Source: Mermis nigrescens (lineage: Eukaryota > Nematoda > Enoplea > Mermithida > Mermithidae). Taken from it: 64,000 nt of DNA. Of this stretch, positions 1-11,716 are shown piece after piece. Position 1 is the stretch's first letter. Each line of letters begins with the position of its first letter. The DNA lies in the NCBI GenBank assembly GCA_036768485.1, contig JAVLUZ010000400.1, positions 1 to 64,000 of the forward strand. The letters are read 5' to 3'. The translations under genes were made by a program, and so were the position numbers. The notes under the pieces were generated by a model. The model did not search any database. It was not told the origin of the DNA and saw only the letters and a program-made list of their open reading frames with translations.

Positions 1-349
1 AAAAGTAACAATTGACGTTTTTTTTTCAAAAACTCTCGCAGCAAAAATATTGTTCTGAAAGTGATAGCCTGCTTTTCAACACTCTCACTAGTTACTGTAT
101 ATTGTGTAATAAAGCAGACCAGGCATGGAATTTGATTCGATTCGATTCAACGATGGTGTTTTATTAGTTTATCTTTTTAGTTTTGTTTCACGTATTTGCT
201 TTTTAGGATATTTCGATAAAATGATAGGATTCTACGCAAGAAAATTGGGAGCAACACTTGTGCTTATCAACTATTTCAGGAACCTTTTATTTACCCCACC
301 GTTTTTTGAAAACTATAGCCAGGTATTTTAGGACATGCTTATTACCACA
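1..349. other. AT-rich sequence, no gene seen
   Basis: AT-rich sequence with only short random open frames. I see no exon, repeat or RNA gene that I can support. Confidence 0.4.
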
Positions 350-965
350 CGTCTTTCAGACCATGCTCCATCACTGACCGACCTATCTGGCCAACTAGAA
401 TCATTGAAGAAGCCATTTGTGCAGTGAAAACCTGATACAGTAATAAGATTTTTATTGAAAATGGGCTGTTTGGAATGGAATATAGTAGGTAGGAATCCCT
501 TCAAGCCGACCAGATTTTTGAAATTTTTTCAGACTGAAATCACCACATTGCCTACCGTCCTGCCTGGCCAACTAGAATCCCCTTTGAGCCATGAAATTTT
601 GTTTTGCCAACCATACCAAATCACCGACTGTCCCATCTGGCTGACTAATTTTAAATTTCTACAAAGAAGATTTATGAGCTGAAGGAATCCATATATGTAA
701 GCTGACCAGATTTTTGAAATTTTGTTTGACCGACCCTACCACACCACCGACCGTCCCATCTGGCCAACTAGATTCAAATTTTTCTAATAGAAAATCCATG
801 AGCAGTGGAAATCTCTCTGAGTCCACCAGATTTTTGAAATTTTGTTTGACCGACCCTACCACACCACTGACCGTCCCATCTGGCTGACTAGATTCAAATT
901 TTTCTAATAGAAAATTCATGAGCAGTGGAAATTTCTCTGAGCTCACCAGATTTTTGAAATTTTGT
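350..965. repeat. Degenerate tandem repeat, unit about 120-130 bp
   Basis: About five diverged copies of a unit containing CCAGATTTTTGAAATTTT (near 508, 698, 828 and 948), then a 'GACCGACC...CCAACTAGA' block and an 'AAATCCATGAGCAGTGGAAAT' block. The last two copies are nearly identical. Because the unit keeps a frame open on the minus strand, a 95-residue open frame appears across it. That frame is a by-product of the repeat and not a gene. Confidence 0.7.
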
Positions 966-3017
966 TTTTCACCATACGGCCACTTTTAAGACCATTTTTT
1001 AACCTTTGAAAATTTCTTCACCCCCTCCAAAAATTTTTTTGCCCCCCCAGAATTGCGGTGCTGCCCGCCTATGATCATACCCCTGTAATTCAGTTGCTGC
1101 CAATGTGTGTATGATAAGGTCTGGTCTGAATCATACCTGGAGGGCATGGGGTTTTGGTGCTCCACTTAAATTCAAAAGGTTTCATGCAAAATCAAAAGTT
1201 CCTTACGATTGAATTATGAAATTTCTTCCTAGTTTTGTGAAGTGATGCTATGCTATTAGGTGCACGGAGCTTGACAAAAAAAGCGATACTCGGTGTTTTT
1301 CGCCCCATGACCAATTTTTTGACCTTTGAAAATTTTGAACCCACATATATGTACATACCCAAACAATCTGTCTTGCCCATGTTCAAATGTGCAAGCCACA
1401 TCTACATATCTTGAAGGTTTCTGGGAGCATTTATCGTTCTTTACTATGTGCTAATGATGAACAAGCAATAGTACTTACATAGAGCAAGTGGGCGTGAATT
1501 TGGACAAAACATGGCAATGGGGGTTTTGGGTATAGGGGTCTGTCTTACACATTCAACTAGAAAGCCCCCACAAAGATCAATACTCCCTAGAATTGAATTT
1601 CTGACATGTTTTTTTGGGAATTTTGCCGGTTTGGACCCCCAGAATTTTGCTGCTGCCCATGTATGGTCTAGACCCCTTGAGAACCTCCAAGGTTGGTATA
1701 CCATCAAAAGATTTTGGTGCTATTTTTGCATTATCAAACTACCATGAATTTGGTAGCTAGCCTACATGCATACTTGGGCAGCAAGAAAATTCTAGGGGGA
1801 GGGTCAGGATGGATAAAATTTGCACAAAAATAGAATTCTGAGTGTCTACAGCAAATTGGGGGTACAAACAGTTCCCCCGCCCATGTGTGCCTATGTATAC
1901 GCGTACATAAATTTTGGCCCAACGCTACTCCCTCTCTCTACTTCATATTACATCATAGCATGTACCTACATACCTTACAAAAATATATGTAAGTTGAGAA
2001 TTCAATTTTATTGAGCAAAAATAACACATAGAAGAGCAACAATAGAGCGGGTCGTTGTACGTAACTCGTAATATAACGTACATAACAAAAAAATATAAGG
2101 TCACACAGATGAATGGCAAAATGAGCGGGTCTTTGTAACAATAAAATACACAACAAATTACGGAATGTATGCAGAATAAGTTTTTGTAGGATTGCCCCTT
2201 GCGATGACTCAGATTACTCACAAAGATTTCGAAGTAGAACTATTTATTATAGCTTTGAATTGATCTTTCCATTTTATAGTACACAATTATTAGCATCCTG
2301 TGCTATCATACATTCAATTTCATTGCTGCGGAAAAAATGCATAGCCATTCCTGAAAATCCGAGTCCTGTAGAAGTAAGTCCTAAAGAGGCCAAAACCTAA
2401 ATCACAAAAAGTCGATAAATAGTCTAGCATAAGTTGAGCATACATATATAAAAAATTTCACAGAAAATTTAGAAAAAAAGTTGAAGATTGTACAAAATAT
2501 AGTCACAAAATGAGTATATGGTGCAAAATGCAGAAAGTTTGGCATACAGATGCTAAAAATGCTTAAAAAAGCACCTTTTCTACAAATTTTTTTGGAAATT
2601 TTTGTAAACTTTGGAAAAATCATGAATTCTGGGGGAGTGAAAAAGATTGGGGGATTTGGCGGGTGAAACCCATCTAAAACACCGAGATCATTTATATGCA
2701 ACTTATTGCTTAAATTTGTGCATCTTACACAAATTTGAGTCTTTACTTTTAAATTTTCGAATTTCATCAGAAAATGCACATTAAATTTCTCAGTAAAAAT
2801 AAAGAAACCACCACTTAGTAATCATACATAAACTGAGCCTTGGCATCTGCCTGCACTGCATAAAGTAAACAAAAAAGGCATTCTGTGTCCTCATCACCAG
2901 ACCAGACGCATCTTCTTCAGTAGGCAAGGCGTTATTTCTTGCAATAAAAGGCATTAGATGAATCATACCTTTAGATTTAGTAAGAAAAAGAATTTCTGAA
3001 AGAGGTATGGAATAGAC
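966..3017. other. Noncoding, old repeat fragments
   Basis: No exon recognised. Around 1505-1900 there are fragments of the MITE family seen elsewhere with ends CATAnnTGGGCAGCA and GCCCATGTGTG. One short copy is about 1769-1889. The rest is AT-rich and featureless to me. Confidence 0.4.
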
Positions 3018-3242
3018 CATACATGTAAGAGTGGGATGGGGATCACCCATCTAAAGTTAGTTGGTCCCCCATCTCCACAAAGCCTGAAAATTTTTGCCCT
3101 CTCGATTTTTGGAAACAAATTGAATTTCTTGGCCGTGTTGGCATTTTTTGAACATTTATGACAAGAAATTAAGGTCATTTACCCATCCCCCTAAAAATCA
3201 TCGAGTATACCCCACCCAAGTCTTTGAGCCATTACATGTATG
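3018..3242. mobile_element. hAT-like MITE, family B (CATACATGTAA ends)
   Basis: Begins CATACATGTAAGAG and ends TTACATGTATG, with the internal G/C-run pattern shared by copies at 7332, 36723 and 39006. The 8-bp flanks match only in their last four bases, so the duplication is decayed here. Family assignment rests on the other copies. Confidence 0.55.
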
Positions 3243-5255
3243 ATTCAGACACAGAACACGAGCACATCAAAACATACGCATATAAAGCTACGAGACTAAA
3301 ATTGCACAATATGTAATGCATGCAACAGAATTAAAAAAGTGCACTAGATAGGTACAAAAGAACAGATCAACGGAATACATGTATGGACTAGGCAGATTGG
3401 TTCAGAGCACGAGACACAGGAATTAATCGGATCAATCTAAATTTGTTCGGCAAATAATCCAGATTTTCGAGAACTTTTTTACTGATGAAAATTCAATGTG
3501 GTGCGACAAAAAGATCAGAAAAAAACGATTTTTGCATATTGCTGGTTTCTTCCTATATATGTAAAACTAAAAAGAGAATGTACACATACGCTAGAGTCTG
3601 CCACAGATGATGAACATTAGTAGCGTAGCTGACCTTCTAAAGTGACAACCAAAATTTTGAAGTTTGATAGCCCAACATCCACCTGTGAATGGGCAAAAAT
3701 AATGGTGTTTTTGAGCTCTTATCAGCAGATACGCTTGAAAAATATTGATTTTTAATTTCTTAATTTTTAATATTAATTTTTAATTCATAGTTCAAAAATT
3801 CCAATAGGGGGAGCAATACCCTTATTCCTCACAATACATGTGAGAAGGAGGATAGGTGGAAATCCCCCACACAAAGTTGGAAAATTTTTGAACCCGTGAT
3901 TTTTGGAAAACATTAAATTTTTGGCCGTTTTTACGTGTTTCCTGGCTAAAAATTGGAGGTCATTTATTCCCCCCCTAAAATTGACCAAAGACTCACATCC
4001 TAAATTTTGAGGTGTTACATGTATGGCTACGCACACCTCTGGTGAACGTACGTTGCCAGATTTTCCGGTTTTTGTTCCGTTTTGATTTTTAGGAATAATT
4101 TTCAGTTCTTGCAGAAAATGGATCTATTGACGAATACATAATATTTTCACAGGGTCTATCACACACTGAGCAATGGATAGCAAAGCATAAAAAGTGAGCA
4201 AACAATAGCATAGTAAATAATAAAGCATAAAAACGCAAACAGCTGGCCAGTGGCGGATCCAGGATTTTCTACCAGAAGAGAGATGGAACAAAACCCCGTA
4301 TATTCTTAATAGTGTCAAAAAAGGTCCGAGAATCCGCCCATTATATGTAAAATGCGGTGATTTCAACAAATTTAAAAGTTTAAAAATGCACGAAATTAGT
4401 GCGAAAGTGGGCACAAAGCGCCGTGAAGGAATGTGAAACGTTGCTTAAGACTGAGATCTCTTATGTTGCCTAATGCTCAGAGTTCAATAAAATTCAATTA
4501 AAGGATATGAAGTGAAGCGCCAGTCTTGGATTTTTCACTGAAAAATTAAATAAAACCTTTTAAATTACTACATCTTACTCAAGAAATCATTCTCAAAACT
4601 ACAGCATTTTTCTTCTTTACAACTCAACATCACCCAGAAATAAAGTTTCTTTAGAGCACCAGACTGTCAGTTAAATGTCATTAATGAGTACTAACCCCGG
4701 CATAAAGCACCAAAAGATTTGGAAGTCGTCACAAAAATGGCTAAAGTCATTCAAAAAAACACATGCAGTATTCATTGTGACGACTGTTTTTTGAGACAGA
4801 GGGGACGGCGGCCCCCACGCCTGCCTCTGAATCCTTCAATGCTGCTTGCTGCTCTAATTTTTATCACGCTATTTCTTCACTACTTCGACGACAACGACCT
4901 GATGAGCTGAAAAATAGAATAAATTTCTCAATGTCGCAACGTTTTTAAGGGTTTGAGCTAAAATTCGGGGCCAGGCATATGCGCATATAATATAACAAGT
5001 GTTATGGGAGGGCGAGGGAGGTAGGAGGGAAAAGGTATGGAATTTTTCAAGTTTTAATGGTATTTAATTCGGTTTTCAATGAACCTACATATGAATTGAA
5101 TTTTTAAAACTTATTTTTATTGTTTTCCACGGGTTTAGTGATGCCGACAAAAATACCATAAGAAACCCCAAAAAAAGGTGAAATCAGGCACTAACAGAAT
5201 TTTTTGATCCTTTCTTGGCAATTTACAAAATTAAGGCGCAACTAAGACCTCTGAC
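3243..5255. other. Noncoding, one more family B copy near 3831-4025
   Basis: A second family B copy ends TTACATGTATG at about 4025. GGCGG(A/T)CCAGGAT at about 4253 is an end of the family E type. The remainder is AT-rich without convincing exons. Confidence 0.4.
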
Positions 5256-6004
5256 CATAGGTGGGCAGCACCAAAATTCTAGGGGAGGGTATAAAATTTT
5301 CTGGGGAAGGGGGTGTAAAAATTTCCGGAGAAGAAGGGGGAAGGGCGAAAAAATTTTCAAAGGTCAGAAAATGGCCTTAAAATGGTGGTATGGCGAAAAA
5401 ACACCATTTTTCGACGTTTCTCATCGAGCACTATCCCATGGCATCAAAAAATCGCTTAAAAAGCAAAAAACTTTCAAAAGTTGAATTCTGGGAGGAAGTT
5501 ATTTTGATTTCTGGTAGGGGGTATTTCAATTTCTGGTGGTCCATACCATAGGTGCACAAGGTCAGGGTTGGAATGGGGGTGAAATGCCAAAAATCTAGAA
5601 CAATAAATTTAACGTTCACGATTTTTTTGCTATTTTAATGATCAAAATGGTCAAAATCAGCCTATAAAACGTTTTTTCGTGTTAATAACACATTTTAAAA
5701 GCATTCTTAGTCCATTTAGAGAGCATTATATGACTTTTAACATCAAAAAATGCAAAAATTTATCAATTTTGGGCGCTTTTTGAATAAAAAGTACTTAAAA
5801 GTACTAATCTGGCGCAAAGCACCGGAAAAATTTTGACATTTTTACTGATTTTGATGTCAAAAATGATGCAGAACAAGACCTTTCTGCTCAAAATCGCCGG
5901 ACAGTACTGGTTTAGCTGGCATCTTAGGGGGTAATACCCCCCTCACCCCCCATGTGCATGTATGGTCCATACCCCCAAACCCCCCTCCCCCACGCCCATG
6001 TGTG
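5256..6004. mobile_element. hAT-like MITE, family A, interrupted by a family C MITE
   Basis: The family A element starts CATAGGTGGGCAGC and ends GCCCATGTGTG. It is flanked by CCTCTGAC and CCCCTGAC (7 of 8 bases), as expected for a hAT target duplication. Positions 5547-5964 are a separate family C insertion, so the A copy is in two pieces (5256-5546 and 5965-6004). Confidence 0.75.
5547..5964. mobile_element. hAT-like MITE, family C, with exact 8-bp duplication
   Basis: 418 bp, starting CATAGGTGCACAAGGTCAGG and ending CATGTGCATGTATG. It is bordered on both sides by GTCCATAC, an exact 8-bp duplication. It lies inside a family A copy, so A inserted first and C later. Confidence 0.85.
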
Positions 6005-6766
6005 CCCCTGACCCCTCCCTGATGAGCCCAGCCAACACCTGTAATTTGCAGTAAAAACAATTCTGAGGAAACGTGATGTATCAAACGTTTTTAGCTGTCA
6101 GCTTGCTAAGAACTGTAAAATTTTCAGAGCCTCGAATTTCAATTTTATTAATCATATTTACTAATTTTAATAATTTTAAATTTTAATCACCCTAACCCTA
6201 ATTTTATATATTGATTTTTCCTATTCAACTTACCATAGTTTCCCAAGGTCGAAAGTCCAGGGGTGGGTGAAATCCCAAAAATCATGCAGAAAATGTGTGA
6301 TTGCTCAAAATCGTCCGACAGTGATTCAAGTCTCGGACCCTGAGGTGGGGGTAACACCCCTTTCACCCCCTATGGGAATGTATGCAACTAACTTAAATAT
6401 TTTTGGTATTTATCTGAAATTTCATTATGATGTTATGTTTTAGAAAGATAGGGGATCATCAGAAACGCCAAAAAATGATTTTTTTAAAGCGTAAAAATAA
6501 ATTCTCGACCTGATATTATAAAGCGGATTTGTAAACGAATCATTGTTTAGGACAATAGTGAAAAGTGAAAAAACGAATAAGTTTGCCGATAATTTACCAT
6601 TACCTCCAACTTTTCCCTCAATACAACAAATTTAATTCCATCACCATTACGTTACTCATACATGTACATATAAATTCTTTAACTCACCGAGGGGCACATG
6701 CTTCACACAATTTTATTGCATGTTTTGTGCACATCCATGCTTTGCTTGAGCTACAGGCTAGAGTTG
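6005..6766. other. 3' flank of the unrecognised minus-strand gene
   Basis: AT-rich. A family C fragment lies near 6255-6385. Two CCCTAA units at about 6190 are too few to call an interstitial telomere. The part nearest 6766 is probably 3' UTR of the gene ending at 6767. Confidence 0.4.
6712..6717 (-). terminator. Poly(A) signal AATAAA (minus strand)
   Basis: TTTATT on the plus strand reads AATAAA on the minus strand, about 50 bases beyond the stop codon at 6767-6769. This is a suitable distance for the end of that transcript. Confidence 0.4.
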
Positions 6767-6951
6767 TCATGGAAGTGCCCCACATTTTGTTCCGTTCCTT
6801 GTCCTTTGCTGCTTACTGCAAAATTCGATTTCTGCATGATCTGCATGCGCCTTTCTTTGCCCTTGCACCTGCCGAGGTAATTGGTGACATGAGTTATAGT
6901 TCTTAAGATTATAACTTTCCATCAAGTCCGTGACTGGTTTGTTTATAATAG
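6767..6951 (-). CDS. Unrecognised host gene, terminal coding exon
   Basis: Terminal exon of a gene I do not recognise. On the minus strand a pyrimidine-rich tract and TGGAATCCAG acceptor lead into 60 open codons and a TGA. The exon starts with two bases of a split codon, which fits the single base left at the end of the exon at 7901-8048. The peptide is polar and basic, contains LMESYNLKNYNSCHQLPRQV, and ends KCGALP. An AATAAA lies shortly downstream. Evidence is splice signals, phase and protein-like composition only. I can assign no domain or function. Confidence 0.5.
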
Positions 6952-7331
6952 CTGGATTCCACGAATAAAAAGAATACATTTTTTATATCCAGTCCAGCCA
7001 TCTATTAATCAGAATCTCGCAAAATTTCAGAAATTCATTTAGATTCGAAATTCAGAGATATTGAGAGCTTAAACACATTTTCACGCACGATTAATATTAA
7101 TAGGTACTAAATTTGTTCAGAAAACTTAAATCAGAAATTATTCTGACTAAAACTAGACCTAAGAAATGCAGAAAAGCGCTTTTTGGCACGTGAAAAACTG
7201 TTTTTGACTACACGGGATAAAGTTAGCGTTAGCTTCCTGACAAAGTGTGATAAATCCACAAAAAAATCCAGTGTAAACGTTATGTATTAAAGGAGAGGAA
7301 ATAGTTGTGCCTCCGCCGCAGCTGTCCCTAT
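6952..7331. other. Intron of the unrecognised gene
   Basis: AT-rich intron sequence between the terminal exon and the MITE at 7332. Nothing further seen. Confidence 0.35.
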
Positions 7332-7552
7332 CATACATGAAACAGGGGGATGGGGGATCCCCCCACCCAAAGTCGGCCATCCCCATCATCCCCCCCTTGA
7401 AGCCAGAGAATTTTTGACCCCCCCCCGCTTTTGGAAAAAATCGAATTTTTAGCCGTTTTTAGGCATTTTTTGGCCAAAAATTTGTGGTCACTTAACCCAC
7501 CCCCTAAAATTTGCCAGGACCTTTCCCAAAATTTTGAGCCATTACATGTATA
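7332..7552. mobile_element. hAT-like MITE, family B
   Basis: 221 bp, starting CATACATGAAACAGG and ending TTACATGTATA. It is flanked by GTCCCTAT and GTCCCCAT (7 of 8 bases), so it shows the 8-bp hAT-type target duplication. It sits inside an intron of the minus-strand gene. Confidence 0.75.
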
Positions 7553-7900
7553 GTCCCCATTATCAGATATTGGACCGAAAACAAAGTATCTTTCACACGA
7601 GTAAGAGGGGGAACTGGAGATCAACCCTCAGTCATGCCCCACATCCTCACCCTTATTCCGCATGCCGACATTTTTACCCCCCCCCTTGGCCAAAGTTTAC
7701 ATTCTCAGGCCATTTTGAGTGTTATTTTGCCAGTTTTATTTTTTGGTTATCTTTAAATCGAAATCGCTTGAAAGTGCACTAATTTCCGTTTAAATTGCTC
7801 AAAAATATCTATTTTTTGAACCGTACAGCAGGGGATGTCCATGTAAACAATATAATGTAAGGAAATACAGAAAAAGGGTTCCACAACAAAACATGGTTAC
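7553..7900. other. Intron with a GC-run repeat fragment
   Basis: Contains a C-rich fragment near 7630-7690 resembling part of family B. No exon seen. Confidence 0.35.
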
Positions 7901-8048
7901 CTTCGACGGTGAAGCAGGAAATCCTATCCTCTTCGGACCCACTTTTGTCAGATTCTTTGGAGCTGGATGACAACACCATAGAGACTGGAGATTTAAGGAT
8001 ATGCCCGAGGTAGGCCAACACACTAGCATGACAATATTTGTGATGAAT
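7901..8048 (-). CDS. Unrecognised host gene, internal exon
   Basis: Minus-strand exon of 148 bases between acceptor TTTTAAATTGCAG and donor CGAAG/GTAACC. It reads 49 codons plus one base. The peptide has a hydrophobic start (YCHASVLAYLGHILKSP) followed by a Ser/Lys/Asp/Glu-rich stretch (SSSSKESDKSGSEEDR). That mix looks like real protein with a disordered acidic segment. The trailing G combines in phase with the exon at 6767-6951. The family is not recognised. A second frame is also open, so the reading frame is inferred from composition and phase. Confidence 0.5.
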
Positions 8049-8428
8049 CTGCAATTTAAAAGGAAAAGTAATATCACTTTGTGCATGTACAAAGGAACAT
8101 TGTACAAAAACACTGCTTTAGTCAAAAAGTCTATACCCAATACTAGGTCATGCAACATTTGTAATTTTAAGGCATGTATAACTGGCATTCTAAATTTGGC
8201 AGGATCCAAATTTCGAAGCCGGATATCCCAAGATACAACAACTTTTACAAAGGCTAAAATAATAGTGTTTTTGAGCGTTTCTCAGCGAGGTCTAATTATG
8301 GGGAAGAATTAATTTAAAAACATATAACAGAATTTATTCTGAAATAGTTCGAAAATTTTCGGCCTATCGGCTCAAAAGCATGCAAAAATCTATCTTTTCT
8401 ACATTGCGCCCAAATATTTTTGACATCA
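8049..8428. other. Intron with MITE fragment
   Basis: Repeat-derived sequence with a 'TTTTTGAGCGTTTCTCAGCGAG' block that also occurs in other repeats of the window. No exon accepted. Confidence 0.35.
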
Positions 8429-8815
8429 GGGGCCTATTCCTATGCACTTAGAATTCCAAGTTCCAAGTTCCAAGTCTTGGAAATTATGCTTTTTCCAAGT
8501 AAATCTGTTCCTATGAGTTCCAAGTTTCCAAGACTTGGAATTCCAAGTTCTAAGTCCCAAGTCTTGGAATCCAAGTAAATGTGTTCCTATGCTTTCCAGA
8601 TTTCCAAGTTCCAAGACTTGGGGTTCCAAGTACTTTTTCCAAGTAAATCACCGGTTTTCCAAGTACTTATTCCTATGTTGCACTTGGAATCCAAGAGTTG
8701 GAATATATACTTGGAAAAAGAAGGTATTTTTCTCCAAGAGGTTAGTCGGTTGGGAAAAATAGTACCTGTTTTCCAAGTGGCTAGATAGTTGGGAAAATCA
8801 ATGTATTGTCGTTTT
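8429..8815. repeat. TTCCAAG-rich palindromic block (putative 5' end of a Harbinger element)
   Basis: Begins GGGCCTATTCCTATGCACTT, then has a dense series of TTCCAAG/CTTGGAA motifs in both orientations, broken by 'TTCCTATG' reminders. It lies just upstream of a Harbinger transposase reading frame. A GGGCC start suits the 5' end of a PIF/Harbinger element, and the motif array could be transposase-binding sites. The matching 3' end is not present nearby. Confidence 0.55.
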
Positions 8816-8824
8816 TAAGTGACA

Positions 8825-9091
8825 ATGAGCGATTCTGAGAGTTCTGCTGACGAGACAGTGCCTTTTACGTGGAGTTATAAAGAGCGTTTAAATTTTAACC
8901 TGATGCCCCTACAGTTCAAAGAACGATTCAGATTTACACCTAATCAAGTTCAACTGCTCATTGAAAGAATTGGTCAATATTTTGAAATACACGGGAAAAG
9001 ACAAATTGATCTAACAGTCGATAAAAAATTCTTATTGGTTTGCAATGCTTACCCAGCAATACTTTCTATTATGCAATCGGAGATATGCATG
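8825..9091 (+). pseudogene. PIF/Harbinger transposase, exon 1 (frameshifted)
   Basis: N-terminal part of a HARBI1-type DDE nuclease from a PIF/Harbinger transposon. The frame starts at ATG 8825 with an acidic leader and reaches the region FKERFRFTPNQVQLLIERIG, typical of the family before the catalytic core. Near 9041-9048 the frame breaks. The next frame then gives the family motif YAIGDMHG up to donor CATG/GTATGC at 9091. Joining to 9558 restores the invariant GxxKSTVCR motif in phase, which supports both splice sites. With the frameshift and a missing 3' end, this copy should be inactive. Confidence 0.8.
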
Positions 9092-9557
9092 GTATGCACC
9101 CACTTACAGTGATTTTGAAAGGGATTATTAGTATAGACACACTTGAGTTTTCAATTATTTCATGTTATAATGTTATTTAATTTTAAATTAACTAGTTTGA
9201 TAAATGATTTTTGTAATTGGTAAAGGTTTTTGCATTATGCAACAAGTTTTCTAGGTCATCTTTATTTTTAGGTAGACGTGATTTGTATAGAGATTAAAAT
9301 GAACAAAAATCCTAGCGCTTTGCGCCAAGACAAGTACATGTGTCCCATGGCAAAAAATAATCATATATATCTTGTAATTTTTATTATCTAATATTTTTCT
9401 ACAGATATTTATGATTGTTTCTCATTCCTCTAAAACTCCTTGTTTTCCAAAAAAGTGCGGGTACTGCCAACTTTTTTCAAATCCCAAAAGGCGGGGGTTT
9501 GGGCTATTCCTGTGATAATAGCCGCTTGTCAGAAATATTTATGTACGTACATTTTAG

Positions 9558-10042
9558 GCATCGCAAAATCAACGGTTTGCAGAATTTTATATGAATTTGT
9601 TGACGTAGTAACTCATCACCTTTTTCACGAAATTATCAAGTTCCCTGAAAGCGAGGAGGAATGTCAAAAATTATATACAGATTTTTACAAGCTTAAAAAT
9701 ATCCATGTACCGTTTGTCTGTGGTGCAATAGACGGGACTTTGATTGGAATCACTGCGCCCAAAGAAGAAGAATGCCATTTTGTTGATTGTCATAGGAATC
9801 ATATGATCAATGTCATGGCTGTATGTGACGCAAATATGAAATACTTATTTGTATCCGCAGAATGGCCAGGATCTGTTAGCGATGCCAGAGTTCTAAGAAA
9901 GAGTGTTTTGTTTAGAAAATTTGAAAATGAAAATTACCGACCATTTTGCAATACAGTACTACTCGGCGATTCAATTTATTTGGCTTTAGATTGGCTCGTC
10001 CCCATGCAAACTAATGCATCTGACAAACACTTGACTTTTTAA
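9558..10042 (+). pseudogene. PIF/Harbinger transposase, exon 2 (catalytic domain, truncated)
   Basis: Continues the Harbinger transposase from acceptor TTTTAG/GC. It contains GIAKSTVCRILYEFVD, then GAIDGTLIGITAP (first catalytic Asp), then VMAVCDANMKYLFV (second catalytic Asp) and WPGSVSDARVL. These are hallmarks of HARBI1/Harbinger DDE nucleases. Translation then runs into SIYLALDWLVP and stops at 10042. The third acidic residue, which normally follows an asparagine/histidine/arginine-rich helix downstream, is absent. A family A MITE at 10147 lies where the 3' part should be. The copy is truncated and inactive. Confidence 0.88.
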
Positions 10043-10146
10043 GGAAGGTGTTTCTCCATTTTTCCCAAAATGGTAAAAAAGTGCAAAATTCTCTCTTACT
10101 TTTGAAATTGCATTTTGTCTATAAATTGCTATCATATGCATTTGAC

Positions 10147-10388
10147 CATGGGTAGGCAGCACCAAAATTTGGGGAGGGGGTGAAAAAATTTTCAAAGGTC
10201 TAAAAGTGGTTGTATGGCGGAAAAACACCATTTTTCGACGTTTCTCATCGAGCACTATCCAATGGCATCAAAAAATTGCTAGAAAAGCTAAAAAAATTTC
10301 AAAAATTGAATTCTGGGGGTGTCTTGATTTCTGGGGGGTATTCCAACTGCTGGGATGCATACCCCCAAACCCCCCACGCCTATGTGTG
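10147..10388. mobile_element. hAT-like MITE, family A, exact 8-bp duplication
   Basis: 242 bp from CATGGGTAGGCAGCACC to CACGCCTATGTGTG, flanked on both sides by CATTTGAC. The exact 8-bp duplication and imperfect CAYA..TGGGC terminal inverted repeats indicate hAT-type transposition. Confidence 0.85.
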
Positions 10389-11392
10389 CATTTGACCCAA
10401 AACTTTGAAGATAATTCACCTGAAAAAGAATTAAATCACTTTTGAACATGTAGAACGAGATTGTAGGGCTGGGGGTCTGGGGTGGCGCGCTCAAGTGCCA
10501 CCAGCGAGGTCCAGAGCAGAACCCCCGAACATTTTGTAAAAAAGCACTCTAATTTTTAATTAGTAAAGTTAAAATTTTCGCAAATCGGCAAAATCTCGAT
10601 TCTGAATTAAGTCCAAAAAAAACTTAAAATTGATGAACACCTACACTGCACATAACTTCTGAGCTGAAATGCGTTCTTCGACCTATGCTAAGTATGTAGC
10701 GCAGCACAGGTTGCAACCAATAAGTCATTGAAAGATGTATCAATGAGAATTTGTTTCTTACTATTTTCAGGCCCATTTATGGCCTTCTTATTAACTAGTT
10801 CAGACAACAGAAAATGCGCAAAAACACTAGAAAATTTGGCCTTTCCTTCCATTTAGAATAGAATCATGTGTCCTTGTAAAGAAAGATAAACAAAGCAGAG
10901 AATAGATAAATTGGTACGCAAACATTTTCGCACTTTTACTATTATGTTCAACAAGCATGTGCAGTTTCCTTCAATGAACTAATAGTGCATTAAATCACTA
11001 GAGTGCTGCGAAGTGCTGGATTATTTTAACAGATTCGAGCTTTCAAATTCATTGGATCTGTATGACAATAAATAATAATGACTTGGCGCGAAGCGTCGGA
11101 AAATTTTGACATTTGTGCCTTTTTAAACTCAATTTTCTGGACACATTGCGCCAGAAAAATCAACATAATTTCTGAGAAATTCCGAGGGGCAATTAACTTG
11201 TTTTTGAGGTTCAAATCAAACAGAAATGTTTTGGTTCCTAATTTGTGAAGCACAATGAAATTTGAAAACAACACCAACGAGCTCTAGACTGATCAATCAT
11301 CATAAATAATTAAATTATAATTTTGATTGATTTTAGGGGTGAGAAAAGAATATTGAATTTTTGAACAAAATAAATAATCACACAGAATTTAC
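10389..11392. repeat. Inverted relative of the hAT element at 51.3 kb
   Basis: About 10680-11160 is a diverged, reverse-oriented relative of about 51370-51930. Both share a stretch with GTAAAAGTGCGAAAATG, a 'TTAATGATTGATGC'-like section and a GGCGC...GCGCC palindrome. No coding region is seen. The rest is AT-rich intron of the minus-strand gene. Confidence 0.55.
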
Positions 11393-11480
11393 CTATCCTC
11401 TCCACCAATAGCTCAGAAATCCTCGACAAATGGAGCACTCCCACCTCACCCTCGGTATAAGAGACCTCTGGGTGGGTTTT
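11393..11480 (-). CDS. Unrecognised host gene, upstream internal exon
   Basis: Minus-strand exon between acceptor AAATTATAG and donor GATAG/GTAAAT. It reads 29 codons plus one base. The peptide contains THPEVSYTEGEVGVLHLSR and ISELLVERI, an amphipathic, protein-like sequence quite unlike the repeats around it. Its phase does not join directly to the exon at 7901-8048, so at least one further exon is missing from this model, or the two belong to different genes. No family recognised. Confidence 0.45.
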
Positions 11481-11716
11481 CTATAATTTTATTTGCTATC
11501 TACACATGGCGGATGCCGGGACACAAAAACAATATCGCTGGATGATAGAATAAAACAAACAATTATTTCATCAAAAACTCAACTTTAACTGGCATCCCAT
11601 CATGGGAGCAATACAGTAAAACTAACGTTTAAGTCAAATTAACATCAATCAAGAATACTCTCAAATCGAGTTTTACAATAATATGATAAGCGGTAATAAG
11701 TAAGACAATTACTATT

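Noticed and set aside
659..946. 95-residue minus-strand frame with an internal protein repeat
   Set aside because: The repeat is the underlying ~120-bp tandem DNA repeat. No start context, splice signals or known domain.
6187..6202. Interstitial telomere-like CCCTAA units
   Set aside because: Only two units, and arthropod telomeres are usually TTAGG. Expected by chance.
8123..8209. Minus-strand text resembling a retropepsin end (LVLGIDFLTKA)
   Set aside because: Only about 25 residues, no catalytic motif or adjacent polymerase, and it lies in repeat-derived intron.
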